64,000 nucleotides of DNA from CAWKGV01 sp963849305 (lineage in GTDB: Bacteria; Pseudomonadota; Alphaproteobacteria; Acetobacterales; Acetobacteraceae). The DNA is taken from positions 371,015 through 435,014 of the forward strand of contig CAWKGV010000005.1 of assembly GCA_963849305.1 (NCBI GenBank), read 5' to 3'. Under the pieces are notes generated by a model. That model saw only the letters and a list, made by a program, of their open reading frames with translations, searched no databases and had not been told where the DNA came from. Shown here piece by piece: positions 35,212 to 44,645 of the stretch. Made by a program: the position numbers and the translations under genes. Position 1 is the first letter of the stretch, and each line of letters starts with the position of its first letter.

Positions 35212-36239
35212 CGGCCGATTCCGCCGCCCTGATCCGCGACCGGGCGCTGGCACTCGGGTTCGACGCCGTCGGCTTCTGCCGCGCCGAGCTGGGCGCCGAG
35301 GCACGCGCGCGGCTCGGCGCGTTCCTCGCCGCCGGCCAGCATGGCGACATGGGATGGCTCGCCGACCGCGCCGAGCAGCGCAGCCATCCCCAGGTGTTAT
35401 GGCCCGAGGCGCGCAGCGTCGTGGCACTCGGTCTTTCTTACGCGCCGGAGGACGATCCGCTGGTGACGCTGGGTCGGCCCGACCGGGGCAGCATCTCGGT
35501 CTATGCCCGCAACCGCGACTACCACGACGTCGTGAAGGGGATGCTGAAACACCTGGCGCAATTCATCGCTGCCCGCTTCGCTGCAGGAGTGAAGGTCTTC
35601 GTCGATACCGCGCCAGTGATGGAAAAGCCGATCGGGCAAGCCGCCGGGCTGGGCTGGCAGGGCAAGCACACCAACCTGGTCTCGCGCAGTCACGGCTCCT
35701 GGCTGTTCCTGGGCGAAGTGTACACCACACTGGATCTGCCGCCCGACCCACCCCATGCCGACCGCTGCGGCACCTGCGCGCGCTGCCTCAAGGTCTGCCC
35801 AACCGATGCCTTTCCCGCGCCGTACCGGCTCGATGCCACGCGCTGCATCTCCTATCTCACGATCGAGCACCACGGCCCGATCCCGCATGAGCTGCGGCCA
35901 GCGATCGGCAACCGCATTTATGGCTGTGACGACTGCCTCGCCGTCTGCCCATGGAACCGCTTCGCGCACGCCAGCCCGCATACGAAATTGCGCGCCCGCG
36001 CGGAGTTGGCCGCGCCGCCCCTGGCGCAGCTCGCTGGCCTGGACGATGCGGGGTTCCGCGCCATGTTCGCCGGCTCGCCGATTAAGCGCATCGGGCGCGA
36101 TCGTTTTGTCCGTAATGTCCTAATCGCGATCGGCAATTCGGCCGACCCCGCCCTGCGCCCGGCAGCGGCGCGCAACCTCGAAGATGCCAATCCCGTTGTC
36201 GCCGAGGCCGCCGCGTGGGCGCTCGAGCGCCTGCGTTAA
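35208..36239 (+). CDS. queG: Epoxyqueuosine reductase QueG
   Basis: 343 residues. Cobalamin-binding N-terminal domain, then two 4Fe-4S motifs: CGTCARCLKVCP and CDDCLAVCP, with partner cysteines (RCISYLTIEHHGPIP). HEAT-like C-terminal helix pair (NLEDANPVVAEAAAWALERL). Last step of tRNA queuosine synthesis. A second B12-dependent enzyme in the window after MetH. ATG 35208 overlaps the Uma2 stop. Confidence 0.95.
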   Translation: MTADSAALIRDRALALGFDAVGFCRAELGAEARARLGAFLAAGQHGDMGWLADRAEQRSHPQVLWPEARSVVALGLSYAPEDDPLVTLGRPDRGSISVYARNRDYHDVVKGMLKHLAQFIAARFAAGVKVFVDTAPVMEKPIGQAAGLGWQGKHTNLVSRSHGSWLFLGEVYTTLDLPPDPPHADRCGTCARCLKVCPTDAFPAPYRLDATRCISYLTIEHHGPIPHELRPAIGNRIYGCDDCLAVCPWNRFAHASPHTKLRARAELAAPPLAQLAGLDDAGFRAMFAGSPIKRIGRDRFVRNVLIAIGNSADPALRPAAARNLEDANPVVAEAAAWALERLR

Positions 36240-36257
36240 CGCCCTGGGAGGCAGCAC

Positions 36258-37666
36258 ATGACCGCGACCCGCACCGAGACCGACAGCCTCGGCTCGATCG
36301 ACATTGACGCCGAACGCTACTGGGGTCCGCAGACCGAGCGCGCCCGCCGCCTGTTCCGCATCGGCGACGAGCAGTTCCCGCCCGGGCTGGTCCACGCGAT
36401 GGGGTTGCAGAAGCAGGCCGCCGCCGAAGCCAATCTGCAATTGGGTGAGCTGTCCAAGGACATCGCTGAGCCGATCATCGCCGCCGCGCGCGAGATCGCG
36501 GAGGGCAAGATGGACCGGGAGTTCCCGCTGCCGGTCTGGCAGACCGGCTCGGGCACCCAGACCAACATGAACGCCAACGAGGTGATCGCGAACCGCGCCA
36601 ACGAGATGCGCGACCAGCCGCGCGGCGCCCGTTCGCCCGTCCATCCCAATGATCACGTCAACCGCGGTCAGTCCTCCAACGACAGTTTTCCCACTGTCAT
36701 GCACATCTCCGCCGCCCGCGCGGTCGAGGTGCTGATCCCGCATCTCGCCGCCTTGCAGACGGCCCTCGGCGCACGCGCGCGCGACTGGGCCGAAATTGTC
36801 AAGGTCGGCCGCACCCACATGATGGACGCGGTTCCCGTGACGTTGGGCCAGGAATTCGCCGCCTGGGCGCGCCAGGCGGAACTCGGCATCGAGCGGCTGC
36901 ATGGACTGATGCCCCGCCTCTTGGCTTACCCCAGGGCGGCACCGCGGTCGGTACTGGCCTTAACCGCCACCGCGACTTCGACCGCGTGTTCTGCGAGCGC
37001 GTCGCGGCGCTGACCGGACTGCCATTCACGCCGAACCCCAACAAGTTCGAGGGCATGGGAGCGCACGACGCGCTGGTGGAGCTGTCCGGCATCCTGAACG
37101 TGATCGCGGTGTCGCTCACCAAGATCGGCAACGACATCCGCCTGCTCGGATCGGGGCCGCGCGCCGGGCTGTCGGAGCTGATTGTGCCGGCAGACGGGCT
37201 CTCCAGCTCGATCATGCCGGGCAAGACCAATCCCACGCAGTGCGAGGCGCTGACGATGGTGGCCGCCCAAGTCATGGGCAACCACGTCACGGTGACCATC
37301 GCCGGGGCGCAAAGCTTCCTGGAGCTGAACGTGTTCAAGCCGGTGATCATCTACAACGTGCTGCAATCCTGCCGGCTGCTCGGCGACGCGGCGGAGAGTT
37401 TCGCGCACAACATGGTGGCGAAACTGGAGCCCGCGCGCGAGCGCATCGCCGAGAACCTGGCCAAGTCGCTGATGCTGGTGACCGCGCTCAACCCACGCAT
37501 CGGCTACGACAAGGCGGTGAAAATCGGCAAGCTGGCGTTGCAGGAGGATGTGACCTTGAAGGAAGCAGCGGAGCGGCTTGGTTATGTGTCGCCCGAGGAT
37601 TTCGACCGCTGGGTGAGACCCGAACTGATGACCGAGCCTGGCGCCACTCTGGCAGGCGGTGGTTGA
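36258..37666 (+). pseudogene. fumC: Class II fumarate hydratase FumC, single-base deletion
   Basis: ATG 36258 after GGGAGGCAGCAC. Residues to about 222 are canonical (WQTGSGTQTNMNANEVIANR, NRGQSSNDSFPTVMH, KVGRTHMMDAVPVTLGQE). At about 36925 one base is missing (GC-TTACCCCAGG), after which the second frame from about 36950 gives the rest (NPNKFEGMGAHDALVELSG, SSSIMPGKTNPTQCEAL, NPRIGYDKA). With one base restored the enzyme is complete at about 469 residues. A TCA-cycle enzyme is unlikely to be dead, so sequence error is the simplest reading. Confidence 0.93.
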
Positions 37667-37923
37667 ACGGACTGGTCAAGCGCAGCTTCTCGCTCTCGGG
37701 CCATCGGACCAGCGTGGCGCTCGAGCCCGAGTTCTGGGCGGCGCTGGCCGACATCGCCGCCGATCAAGGCCAGACGCTCTCGGCACTGGTGGCACAGGCG
37801 GATGCCGGCGCGAAACCCGGCCCGCCCCCTCGCCTCGGCGCTCCGTGTGTTCGCGCTGCAACGGTCATGCGACCGGCGAGCTATCAAGGGACAAAGCGGC
37901 GCTGTTCACCGGTCCGGCGTTAA
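37663..37923 (+). CDS. Ribbon-helix-helix protein, C-terminus possibly frameshifted
   Basis: TTG start at 37663 overlaps the fumC stop as TTGA. LVKRSFSLSGHRTSVALEPEFW and AALADIAADQGQTLSALV are the hallmark of the RHH_4 DNA-binding family. After residue 45 the frame becomes proline-rich, while the +1 frame at 37802 reads NPARPLASALRVFALQR, which is how this family ends. One base insertion near 37800 is likely. Possible small regulator. Confidence 0.75.
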   Translation: MNGLVKRSFSLSGHRTSVALEPEFWAALADIAADQGQTLSALVAQADAGAKPGPPPRLGAPCVRAATVMRPASYQGTKRRCSPVRR

Positions 37924-37982
37924 CGCGCCGATAACGCACGCCGCCACACTCTTGGCGCCTCGCCCGCCGAAGGAGCCAAAAC

Positions 37983-38189
37983 GTGCTGCATACTCCGGAT
38001 GCCCAGCCGAAGGCTGGGCCGATCTCGCCGCTGACCCTCTCGGACCAGATGATCGGCCTCGCCCAGGCGGCCGAGCGCGTAGGTCTCCTATCCATCGCTG
38101 ACCGGCTGGTAAGGCTCGCCTGCGATGTCTTCGACGAGCCTTTCAAGCCGCGGTACGATTCCGCCAGCACACTCACCCCCGCCGTCTGA
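37983..38189 (+). CDS. Small conserved-looking protein (68 aa)
   Basis: GTG 37983 with GAAGGAG eight bases upstream. The sequence LHTPDAQPKAGPISPLTLSD then QAAERVGLLSIADRLVRLA is helical and composed like a genuine gene. No named domain recognised. The following 270 bases (38190-38462) hold no gene I can support. Confidence 0.5.
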   Translation: MLHTPDAQPKAGPISPLTLSDQMIGLAQAAERVGLLSIADRLVRLACDVFDEPFKPRYDSASTLTPAV

Positions 38190-38462
38190 CTCGAACCGGG
38201 ATCGGAATCGGGACCGGCTTCGGTTCCCATAACCGTCGCCGCCAAAATTCCAACAGGTCGGAAAGGAATTCGATCATATCAGATCTCCCGTCTCCCGTTG
38301 CACCGTGAACGGTGGATCAGGGGAAGCGTTCTATCACAAAGGGTTATGGCATCGAGCGTAACGTTCCTTCGTGGCCGACCAGATTCGACCTTCTTGCGCC
38401 CGCCAGCAAGCAACTTATCCGTTCGCCACGCCTTTTCTCGCCCGACAGAGGAAAGGCGCCTG

Positions 38463-40157
38463 ATGGCCAAACCCAAGCATTCGTCCGACGCGGCCGTTGG
38501 CGAAACCTCCCGCCCGCGACCGCGCCAGCGCATCCGCAGGGCCGTCGTCGCGCTTACCCCGTTGCTCCTGTTCACCAGCACCTACGCGCTCGGCAAGGCC
38601 AGTGGCCAGCAACGGAACGCATGGCCCGCACCCGAGCCGCGGCCACCCGAACAGCCCGGTCGCGACGATGACAACGCATCGGCGGGGATCCCGCGCCCGT
38701 TAGAAGGGCGCTACGATGCCACTCTCGCGGTCGCGATTATTTCGCTGGTCCCGTTCATCGTCGTGACCACCGCCTACGCGCTATTCAGCCGGCAGGTCGA
38801 GGGCGACCTGCACACCGGCCGCGTGGGTTTGGAGATTGTCGCCGGGCTGGCCACCGCCGGCTACGCATTCGGCGCGCTGACCGCCGGCGACCTGATCCAG
38901 CGGTTCGGCCAACGCCCGTTGTTCTTTCTGTTTGAAGGATTATTCGTGCTCGGCTGCATCATGTCGGCAGCCGGGCACGGGATCATTGCCTATGGCGGGG
39001 GGCGCGTGCTCCAGGGTCTGGCGACCGGGATGCTGCTGGTGGTCGCACTGCCGCCGGTGATCCAGAAGTTTCCGCCCGAAAAACTCCCGATCACCGTCGT
39101 CTGGATCAATCTCGGCTTTTTCGGCGCGGTTTGCATCGGGCCGCTGCTGGGCGGCGCGGTCGCCGCCGGCCACGTCTGGCGGTGGTTCTATGCCGGGCTC
39201 GGAGGAGTCGCCGCGATGAACCTGCTCGCGGCTGTGTTTACCCTCCCGGTCAGCGACCCGCCCAACCCCGACATGCGCTTTGACGCCACGGCGCTTATGC
39301 TCGGCCTGGCCGGGACCGTGCTGCCGTTCTGGGCCTCGGGCGAGTTGAGCGGGCACGGCTTCGCGTCCTTCTGGTTCGCCGTCCCGCTCAGCGTCGGCCT
39401 GGTCTGCTTCATCGCCCTGCTGTTGGTCGAGTTTTACCGCGAGGAGCCACTGTCGCCGGTCAAGCTGATGTGGAACACAAGCTCGGTCGTGGGCACGCTA
39501 ACAGCGATGATCGGAGGGGGGGTGTTCGTGGCCTTCCTCGAACTCGGCGAGCAGCTTCAGATGCAGGTCGCGCACCGCTCGCCGCTCGAGACCGGCGTCT
39601 TGTTCTGGCCGCTCGCCCTCGGCGTGTGCATCACCGCGATGTTGCTCGGAATGCTGCTGTGTACCCGATTTCTGCCGTTCCTGGTCCTGTTCGGAATGGG
39701 GTGTCTGATCGGCGGCGGTGCCCTGCTGGTGGGGCTCGGCCCGGAGGGTCCGGCGGGCAAGACCTTGGCGGCCGCCGGACTGCTTGGGCTTGGCGCCGGA
39801 GCCACCGTCTCCCCGGGCCTCTATCTCGCTGGCTTCCCAATTGCCTCCAAGATCATCGGCCGGGTGTTCGCGCTGGTCGAGCTGGTCCGCTCGCTCTCCG
39901 ACTACATACTCGCGCCAGTGGTCCTGGAAATCGCCCGCCAAGGGTCGAGCAAGCCGCCCCTGACCGCGGCCGGCGTGCAGGAGGCCACGTGGATCACACT
40001 CTGGATCACCATCGCTTTCACGGTGCTGGGAACGGCACTCTGGCTGGCTGGCGGCATCGGGCTGCCGCGTCCCGACATCGTGGCCTGGATCAAGGACAAC
40101 CGCCCAGCCTTCCGCTCGCCGCCGCTGCTGGCGGCGCTCCAGCGCATGGCCCGGTGA
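38463..40157 (+). CDS. MFS transporter, 14-helix type
   Basis: 564 residues. ATG 38463 follows AGGAAAGG. A 90-residue polar N-terminus with one helix (VVALTPLLLFTSTYALGK) precedes an MFS body whose motif A is DLIQRFGQRPLFF; length and the late helices (GVLFWPLALGVCITAMLLG and so on) fit the DHA2/EmrB-like drug efflux group. No neighbouring regulator or membrane-fusion gene is seen. Confidence 0.85.
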   Translation: MAKPKHSSDAAVGETSRPRPRQRIRRAVVALTPLLLFTSTYALGKASGQQRNAWPAPEPRPPEQPGRDDDNASAGIPRPLEGRYDATLAVAIISLVPFIVVTTAYALFSRQVEGDLHTGRVGLEIVAGLATAGYAFGALTAGDLIQRFGQRPLFFLFEGLFVLGCIMSAAGHGIIAYGGGRVLQGLATGMLLVVALPPVIQKFPPEKLPITVVWINLGFFGAVCIGPLLGGAVAAGHVWRWFYAGLGGVAAMNLLAAVFTLPVSDPPNPDMRFDATALMLGLAGTVLPFWASGELSGHGFASFWFAVPLSVGLVCFIALLLVEFYREEPLSPVKLMWNTSSVVGTLTAMIGGGVFVAFLELGEQLQMQVAHRSPLETGVLFWPLALGVCITAMLLGMLLCTRFLPFLVLFGMGCLIGGGALLVGLGPEGPAGKTLAAAGLLGLGAGATVSPGLYLAGFPIASKIIGRVFALVELVRSLSDYILAPVVLEIARQGSSKPPLTAAGVQEATWITLWITIAFTVLGTALWLAGGIGLPRPDIVAWIKDNRPAFRSPPLLAALQRMAR

Positions 40158-40239
40158 TCGCAATCAGAAGTGCGGCCAATGCTTGCCAGCTAGCGATGCA
40201 TCCTCTCTCATTGACCTCCGAGAACCAAGGGAGGCGTCC

Positions 40240-40671
40240 ATGTTACGTCGCGTGCTGCTCGCGGCATCTGTTTGCCTGTTTGCGTTCGGCGCTCGTGCCG
40301 CCGATACGACGATCCAGTTTCATTCCGTTTTGGACGGCGCGCATGAGGTGCCGGCCAACCAGACAAAGGGAACCGGCAGGCTTGAGGCCACGCTTGACCG
40401 GAACAGCAAGGTCTTCACCTACACGATCACGTACTCCGGCATGACCGGGCCGGTCACCGCCGCGCACTTCCATGGTCCGGCCGAGCCGGGGCAGAACGCC
40501 AAAATCGTGCTGCCGCTCAAGCCGCCACTGACGAGTCCGATCAAGGGCAGCGCTACGCTGAACGACCAGCAGGTCGACAACCTAGTCGCGGGGAAATGGT
40601 ACGCGAACCTGCACACCGCGGCGCACCCAAACGGCGAGATCCGCGGCCAGGTGCTGCATGGCGGCCCCTGA
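40240..40671 (+). CDS. Secreted CHRD domain protein
   Basis: 143 residues with signal peptide MLRRVLLAASVCLFAFGARA. The CHRD domain shows DGAHEVPANQTKGTGRLEATL, GPVTAAHFHGPAEPG and WYANLHTAAHPNGEIRGQV. ATG 40240 follows AAGGGAGG. CHRD proteins are extracytoplasmic with unknown function. Ends just before a hairpin. Confidence 0.92.
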   Translation: MLRRVLLAASVCLFAFGARAADTTIQFHSVLDGAHEVPANQTKGTGRLEATLDRNSKVFTYTITYSGMTGPVTAAHFHGPAEPGQNAKIVLPLKPPLTSPIKGSATLNDQQVDNLVAGKWYANLHTAAHPNGEIRGQVLHGGP

Positions 40672-40689
40672 GATATAAGCGCCGACTCG

Positions 40690-40724
40690 CCTCCTCTCCT
40701 CCGCAAGCGCGGGGGGAGAGGAGG
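40690..40724. terminator. Hairpin between convergent genes, likely bidirectional terminator
   Basis: CCTCCTCTCCTCC pairs with GGGGGGAGAGGAGG around a short CGCAAGCGC loop, between the CHRD gene and the convergent acyl-CoA dehydrogenase gene. No strong U-run, so termination strength is uncertain. Confidence 0.55.
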
Positions 40725-40730
40725 CATGGC

Positions 40731-41902
40731 TTAATAAGACCTCGGCAGCTCCAGCACCCGCTCGGCGAGATAGCTCAGGATGAGCTGCGGGCTGACCGGC
40801 GCGATGCGGGCGATCAGCACTTCGCGCAGATAGCGCTCAACGTGGTACTCCTGGGCGTAGCCCATGCCGCCATGGGTCATCACCGCCTGCTCGCAGGCGC
40901 GGAAGCCCGCCTCGGCGGCCAGGTATTTGGCGGCGTTCGCCTCGGCCCCGCATTCCTCGCCCTGGTCGTAGCAGCCAAGCGGCCTTAAGCATCATCAGGT
41001 TGGCCGCCTCCAGCTCCGCCCAGCACTTGCGCCAGCGGGTGCTGGATCGCCTGGTTTTGGCCGATCGGGCGGCCGAACACGACCCGCTCGCGCGCGTAGC
41101 GGGCGGCGCGCGCCAAGGCCGCGCGGCCGATGCCGACCGCCTCCGCCGCCACCAGGACGCGCTCGGGGTTGAGCCCGTGCAGCATGGCGCGGAACCCCTC
41201 GCCCTCCTCGCCGATCCGGTCCTCCTCGGGCACTTCCATGTCCTCGAAGAACACCATGTTCGAATCGACCGCGTGCCGGCCCATCTTGTGGATCAGCCGC
41301 ACCTCGGCGTGCGCGCGGTCGAGCGTCGGTGTAGAACAGCGTTAGCCCGTGCGTCTTGCGCCGGACCTGGTCGAGCGGCGTGGTGCGGGCGAGCAGCAGG
41401 ATCTTGCTCGCCTCCTGCGCGGTCGAGGTCCAGATCTTCGTGCCCGTTGACGACGTAGCGGTCGCCGCGCTTGTCCGCGCGGGTCGCGATCTCGGTGGTG
41501 TTCAGCCCCGCATTCGGCTCGGTCACGCCGAAGCAGGCCTTCTCCCGCCCCGCGATCAGCGGCGGCAGCATCCGCGCCTTCTGCGCCTCGGTGCCATGCA
41601 CGACCACGGGGTTGCAGGCCGAAGATATTGATATGGATGGCCGACGCGCCGGACATCGCGGCACCCGATTCGGCCACCGCCTGCATCATCAGCGCGGCTT
41701 CGACGATGCCGAGCCCGGCGCCGCCGTAGTGCTCCGGCATCGCGATGCCGAGCCAATGGCCCTCCGCCATCGCGGCGAAGAAGGCGTCCGGGAACGTGGC
41801 GGTGCGGTCGCGCTCCAGCCAGTAGGCGTCGTCGAAGCGGGCGCAGAGGCGCAGCACCTGGTCGCTGATCTGCTGCTGCTCGTCGGTGATCGCGAAGTCC
41901 AT
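40731..41902 (-). pseudogene. Acyl-CoA dehydrogenase, five single-base insertions
   Basis: ATG 41902 opens MDFAITDEQQQISDQVLRLC. The family is traceable end to end only by changing frame near 41632, 41448, 41330, 41020 and 40980; each change is explained by one extra C or G. Joined parts include MPEHYGGAGLGIVEAALMM, KACFGVTEPNAGLNTTEI, VDSNMVFFEDMEVPEEDRIG, YARERVVFGRPIGQNQ and EQAVMTHGGMGYAQEYHVER, ending LPRSY at 40731. Either extensive decay or a local stretch of poor consensus. Confidence 0.88.
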
Positions 41903-42006
41903 GAGGTGGGTTCCTCCTGAGCCCGGGCACGGAATGCCCCGCGCCGACTTCGCCCCATCCTCGGGCGGATTTCGGCTAGGTGCTAGCCGGCAATTGACGC
42001 GGCTTT

Positions 42007-42030
42007 ATCTAGACGACTGGATATCTAGAT
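42007..42030. promoter_or_regulatory. Inverted repeat ahead of an MFS gene
   Basis: ATCTAGA and TCTAGAT, perfect 7-base arms with a 10-base spacer, about 60 bases before the MFS start and in an AT-rich pocket. Looks like an operator for an unlinked TetR/GntR-type regulator; no such regulator gene is adjacent. Confidence 0.5.
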
Positions 42031-42088
42031 CCATCTTGCTTGGCGGACCCATTGCGCTCAACTACGAGGGTCGCGCGGAGGTATCACC

Positions 42089-43309
42089 ATGGCCGGAGTT
42101 TCCGATCGCGTTGACGCTCTTCGAGGGGTGACATTGCGTGCTCGCCAAACTCTCGTCACGGCGTGTGGCGCCCACGCGCTGCACGATGGCTACACCGACG
42201 CGATTTACGTGCTGCTGCCGGTCTGGCAGACCGCGTTTGGGCTGGACTATGCGGCTTTGGCGGCACTCCGCGGGGTCTACACCGGGATGATGGCCAGCTT
42301 GCAGATCCCGGCCGGACGCTTGGCGGAGGGCCGTCTAGGTCTTCGGGTTGTGCTGGCGCTCGGGACTGCCCTTTCGGCCATCGGCTACATCGTGGCGGGC
42401 GTCGCGGGTGGGTTGGTGGGCCTGCTGGCGGGGCTGGCGCTGTCGGGAATTGGCGCCAGCACGCAACACCCGCTCGCGTCCGAGGCCGTGTCTCGCGCCT
42501 ATGGCGGGCGGGCGCGCGGCCCCCTTGGCACCTACAACTTCGCGGGCGACCTCGGCAAAGCGACGCTCCCCGCCGCCGCCTCGCTCTTGTTGACGGTCTT
42601 GCCTTGGCGCGGAACGCTGTGGGCCTTGTCCGTGCTCGGCTTCGCAATGGCCGCGATCGTCGCGACGTGCCTTCCCGAAGTCGCGCGCTCGCAAGACAAA
42701 GCGCTGGACCCTGGGGCGGTCGAAGGCGCGGGACGAGGAGGTTTCGCGACGCTGTTGGCGATCGGCGTGCTCGATAGCAGCGTGCGAATGGGCCTGCTGA
42801 CCTTCTTGCCTTTCGTTCTGAAGGCGAAGGGAGCTGGCCTACCGATGGTCGGGTTCGCGTTCACGCTCGTGTTCATGGGGGGCGCCGCGGGCAAGTTCGC
42901 CTGCGGCTATTTGGGAGCCCGCCTTGGTGTGCTCTGGACCGTTGCGGGCACCGAGACGGCCACCGCGGGGGCAATCCTGGCCTTGCTAGTCCTTCCCTTG
43001 CACCCGGCGCTGGCGCTCCTGCCCGTGCTCGGCGTCATGCTGAACGGCACGTCCTCGGTGTTGTACGGCACGGTTCCCGAACTAGCTGCTCGCGGTCGCA
43101 CCCATCGCGCCTTCGCGCTGTTCTACACCGGCACGATCGGCTCGGGCGCCGTGTCGCCGATCCTATACGGCTGGGTCGGCGATCTGGCGGGCGTGAGCTG
43201 GGCGATCATGGCCACCGCGGCGGTCGCGCTGGCAACGCTGCCGCTCGCGTTCACGCTCGCCCCCCGGCTTAGGCACCAGGATGGAACACGGAGGCCGGAG
43301 CCACCATAA
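42089..43309 (+). CDS. MFS transporter, fosmidomycin-resistance-like
   Basis: 406 residues, 12 helices. The opening TLVTACGAHALHDGYTDAIY and GIGASTQHPLASEAVSRAYG segment are those of the Fsr/NarK-like efflux branch. ATG 42089 follows GGAGG. The stop is 28 bases before paaA, but the family is unrelated to phenylacetate. Confidence 0.85.
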   Translation: MAGVSDRVDALRGVTLRARQTLVTACGAHALHDGYTDAIYVLLPVWQTAFGLDYAALAALRGVYTGMMASLQIPAGRLAEGRLGLRVVLALGTALSAIGYIVAGVAGGLVGLLAGLALSGIGASTQHPLASEAVSRAYGGRARGPLGTYNFAGDLGKATLPAAASLLLTVLPWRGTLWALSVLGFAMAAIVATCLPEVARSQDKALDPGAVEGAGRGGFATLLAIGVLDSSVRMGLLTFLPFVLKAKGAGLPMVGFAFTLVFMGGAAGKFACGYLGARLGVLWTVAGTETATAGAILALLVLPLHPALALLPVLGVMLNGTSSVLYGTVPELAARGRTHRAFALFYTGTIGSGAVSPILYGWVGDLAGVSWAIMATAAVALATLPLAFTLAPRLRHQDGTRRPEPP

Positions 43310-43337
43310 TCCTAAGCCAGCATCAACGGGCGGTACC

Positions 43338-44333
43338 ATGTACACCCAGGCCCTCAACAGCAGCGACGCAACGGCGGGCGCGAGCGCCGAGCCGGCCGGC
43401 CCACTGGCGCGCTTCCAGGCGCGGATCGACGTCGAGGAGCGGATCGAGCCCAATGACTGGATGCCGGAGGCGTACCGGCGCACCCTGATCCGCCAAATCT
43501 CGCAGCACGCGCATTCCGAGATCGTCGGCATGGGGCCGGAGGGCAACTGGCTCACCCGCGCGCCTACCCTTCGCCGCAAGGCCGCGCTGCTCGCCAAGGT
43601 GCAGGACGAGTGCGGGCACGGCGTTTATCTTTACGCCGCCGCCGAAACGCTCGGCATCGCGCGCGAGGAGCTGATCGAGCAGCTTCTGACCGGCCGGGCC
43701 AAGTATAGCTCGATCTTCAACTATCCCACGCTCACCTGGGCCGATATCGGCGCCATCGGCTGGCTGGTGGACGGTGCGGCGATCATGAACCAGATCCCAC
43801 TTTGCCGCTGCTCCTATGGCCCCTACGCGCGGGCCATGATCCGCATCTGCCGCGAGGAAAGTTTCCATCAACGCCAGGGCTACGAGATCATGCTGACGCT
43901 GGCGCGCGGCACTGACGAACAGCGCGCGATGGCACAGGACGCGCTCGATCGCTGGTGGTGGCCGGTCCTGATGATGTTCGGGCCGCCGGATGCGCAATCG
44001 CAGCATTCCGACACGTCAACCCGCTGGAAGATCAAGCGTTTCACCAACGACGAGCTGCGCCAGAAGTTCGTCGACGCGACCGTGCCGCAGGCACGGTTCC
44101 TCGGCCTTCGCATCCCCGATCCGGCATTGCGCTTCGATCAACAAACCGGCCACTGGGAATTCGGTGCGATCGACTGGACGGAGTTCCGTCGGGTTCTGGC
44201 GGGCAATGGCCCGTGCAACCGCGAGCGGCTGGCCACGCGGCTGCGCGCGCACGAGGATGGAGCCTGGGTGCGCGAGGCCGCGCGCGCTTATGCCGCCAAA
44301 CAGGCGCGGCAGCCAACCCGGCAGGCGGCCTGA
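43338..44333 (+). CDS. paaA: Phenylacetyl-CoA 1,2-epoxidase subunit PaaA
   Basis: 331 residues. Catalytic di-iron subunit: ligand segments AKVQDECGHGVYLY and RICREESFHQRQGYE, with QISQHAHSEIVGMGPEGNW near the start. Converts phenylacetyl-CoA to its ring epoxide with PaaB, C and E. ATG 43338 (MYTQAL) is chosen over a longer upstream frame. Two bases separate it from the paaB start. Confidence 0.95.
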   Translation: MYTQALNSSDATAGASAEPAGPLARFQARIDVEERIEPNDWMPEAYRRTLIRQISQHAHSEIVGMGPEGNWLTRAPTLRRKAALLAKVQDECGHGVYLYAAAETLGIAREELIEQLLTGRAKYSSIFNYPTLTWADIGAIGWLVDGAAIMNQIPLCRCSYGPYARAMIRICREESFHQRQGYEIMLTLARGTDEQRAMAQDALDRWWWPVLMMFGPPDAQSQHSDTSTRWKIKRFTNDELRQKFVDATVPQARFLGLRIPDPALRFDQQTGHWEFGAIDWTEFRRVLAGNGPCNRERLATRLRAHEDGAWVREAARAYAAKQARQPTRQAA

Positions 44334-44335
44334 CC

Positions 44336-44623
44336 GTGGCCGAGCCGGCGATGCCGCTCTGGGAGGTGTTCATCCGCTCGCGCAACGGGCTCGCCCACAA
44401 ACATGTCGGGTCGATCCACGCGGCCGACGCTGAAATGGCGTTGCAGGCGGCGCGTGACACCTATACCCGGCGCGGCGAGGGCTTGTCGCTCTGGGTAGTG
44501 CCCTCGGCCGCGATCACCGCCAGCGACCCAGCCGACAAGGGCCCGCTGTTCGAGCCGGCCGAGAGCAAGATATACCGCCATCCCACGTTTTACGTCGTGC
44601 CCGACGAGGTCGGGCACATGTAG
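44336..44623 (+). CDS. paaB: Phenylacetyl-CoA epoxidase subunit PaaB
   Basis: 95 residues from GTG 44336: WEVFIRSRNGLAHKHVGSIHA then AARDTYTRRGEGLSLWVVPS are the PaaB signature. Normally paaC, paaD and paaE follow; here the next gene, arsM, is convergent 22 bases away, so the operon ends abruptly. The bases after the stop repeat part of the gene end (GGGCACATGTA and GGGCGCATGTA), possibly the scar of the break. Confidence 0.95.
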   Translation: MAEPAMPLWEVFIRSRNGLAHKHVGSIHAADAEMALQAARDTYTRRGEGLSLWVVPSAAITASDPADKGPLFEPAESKIYRHPTFYVVPDEVGHM

Positions 44624-44645
44624 ATCGGGCGCATGTAAAACTGAG

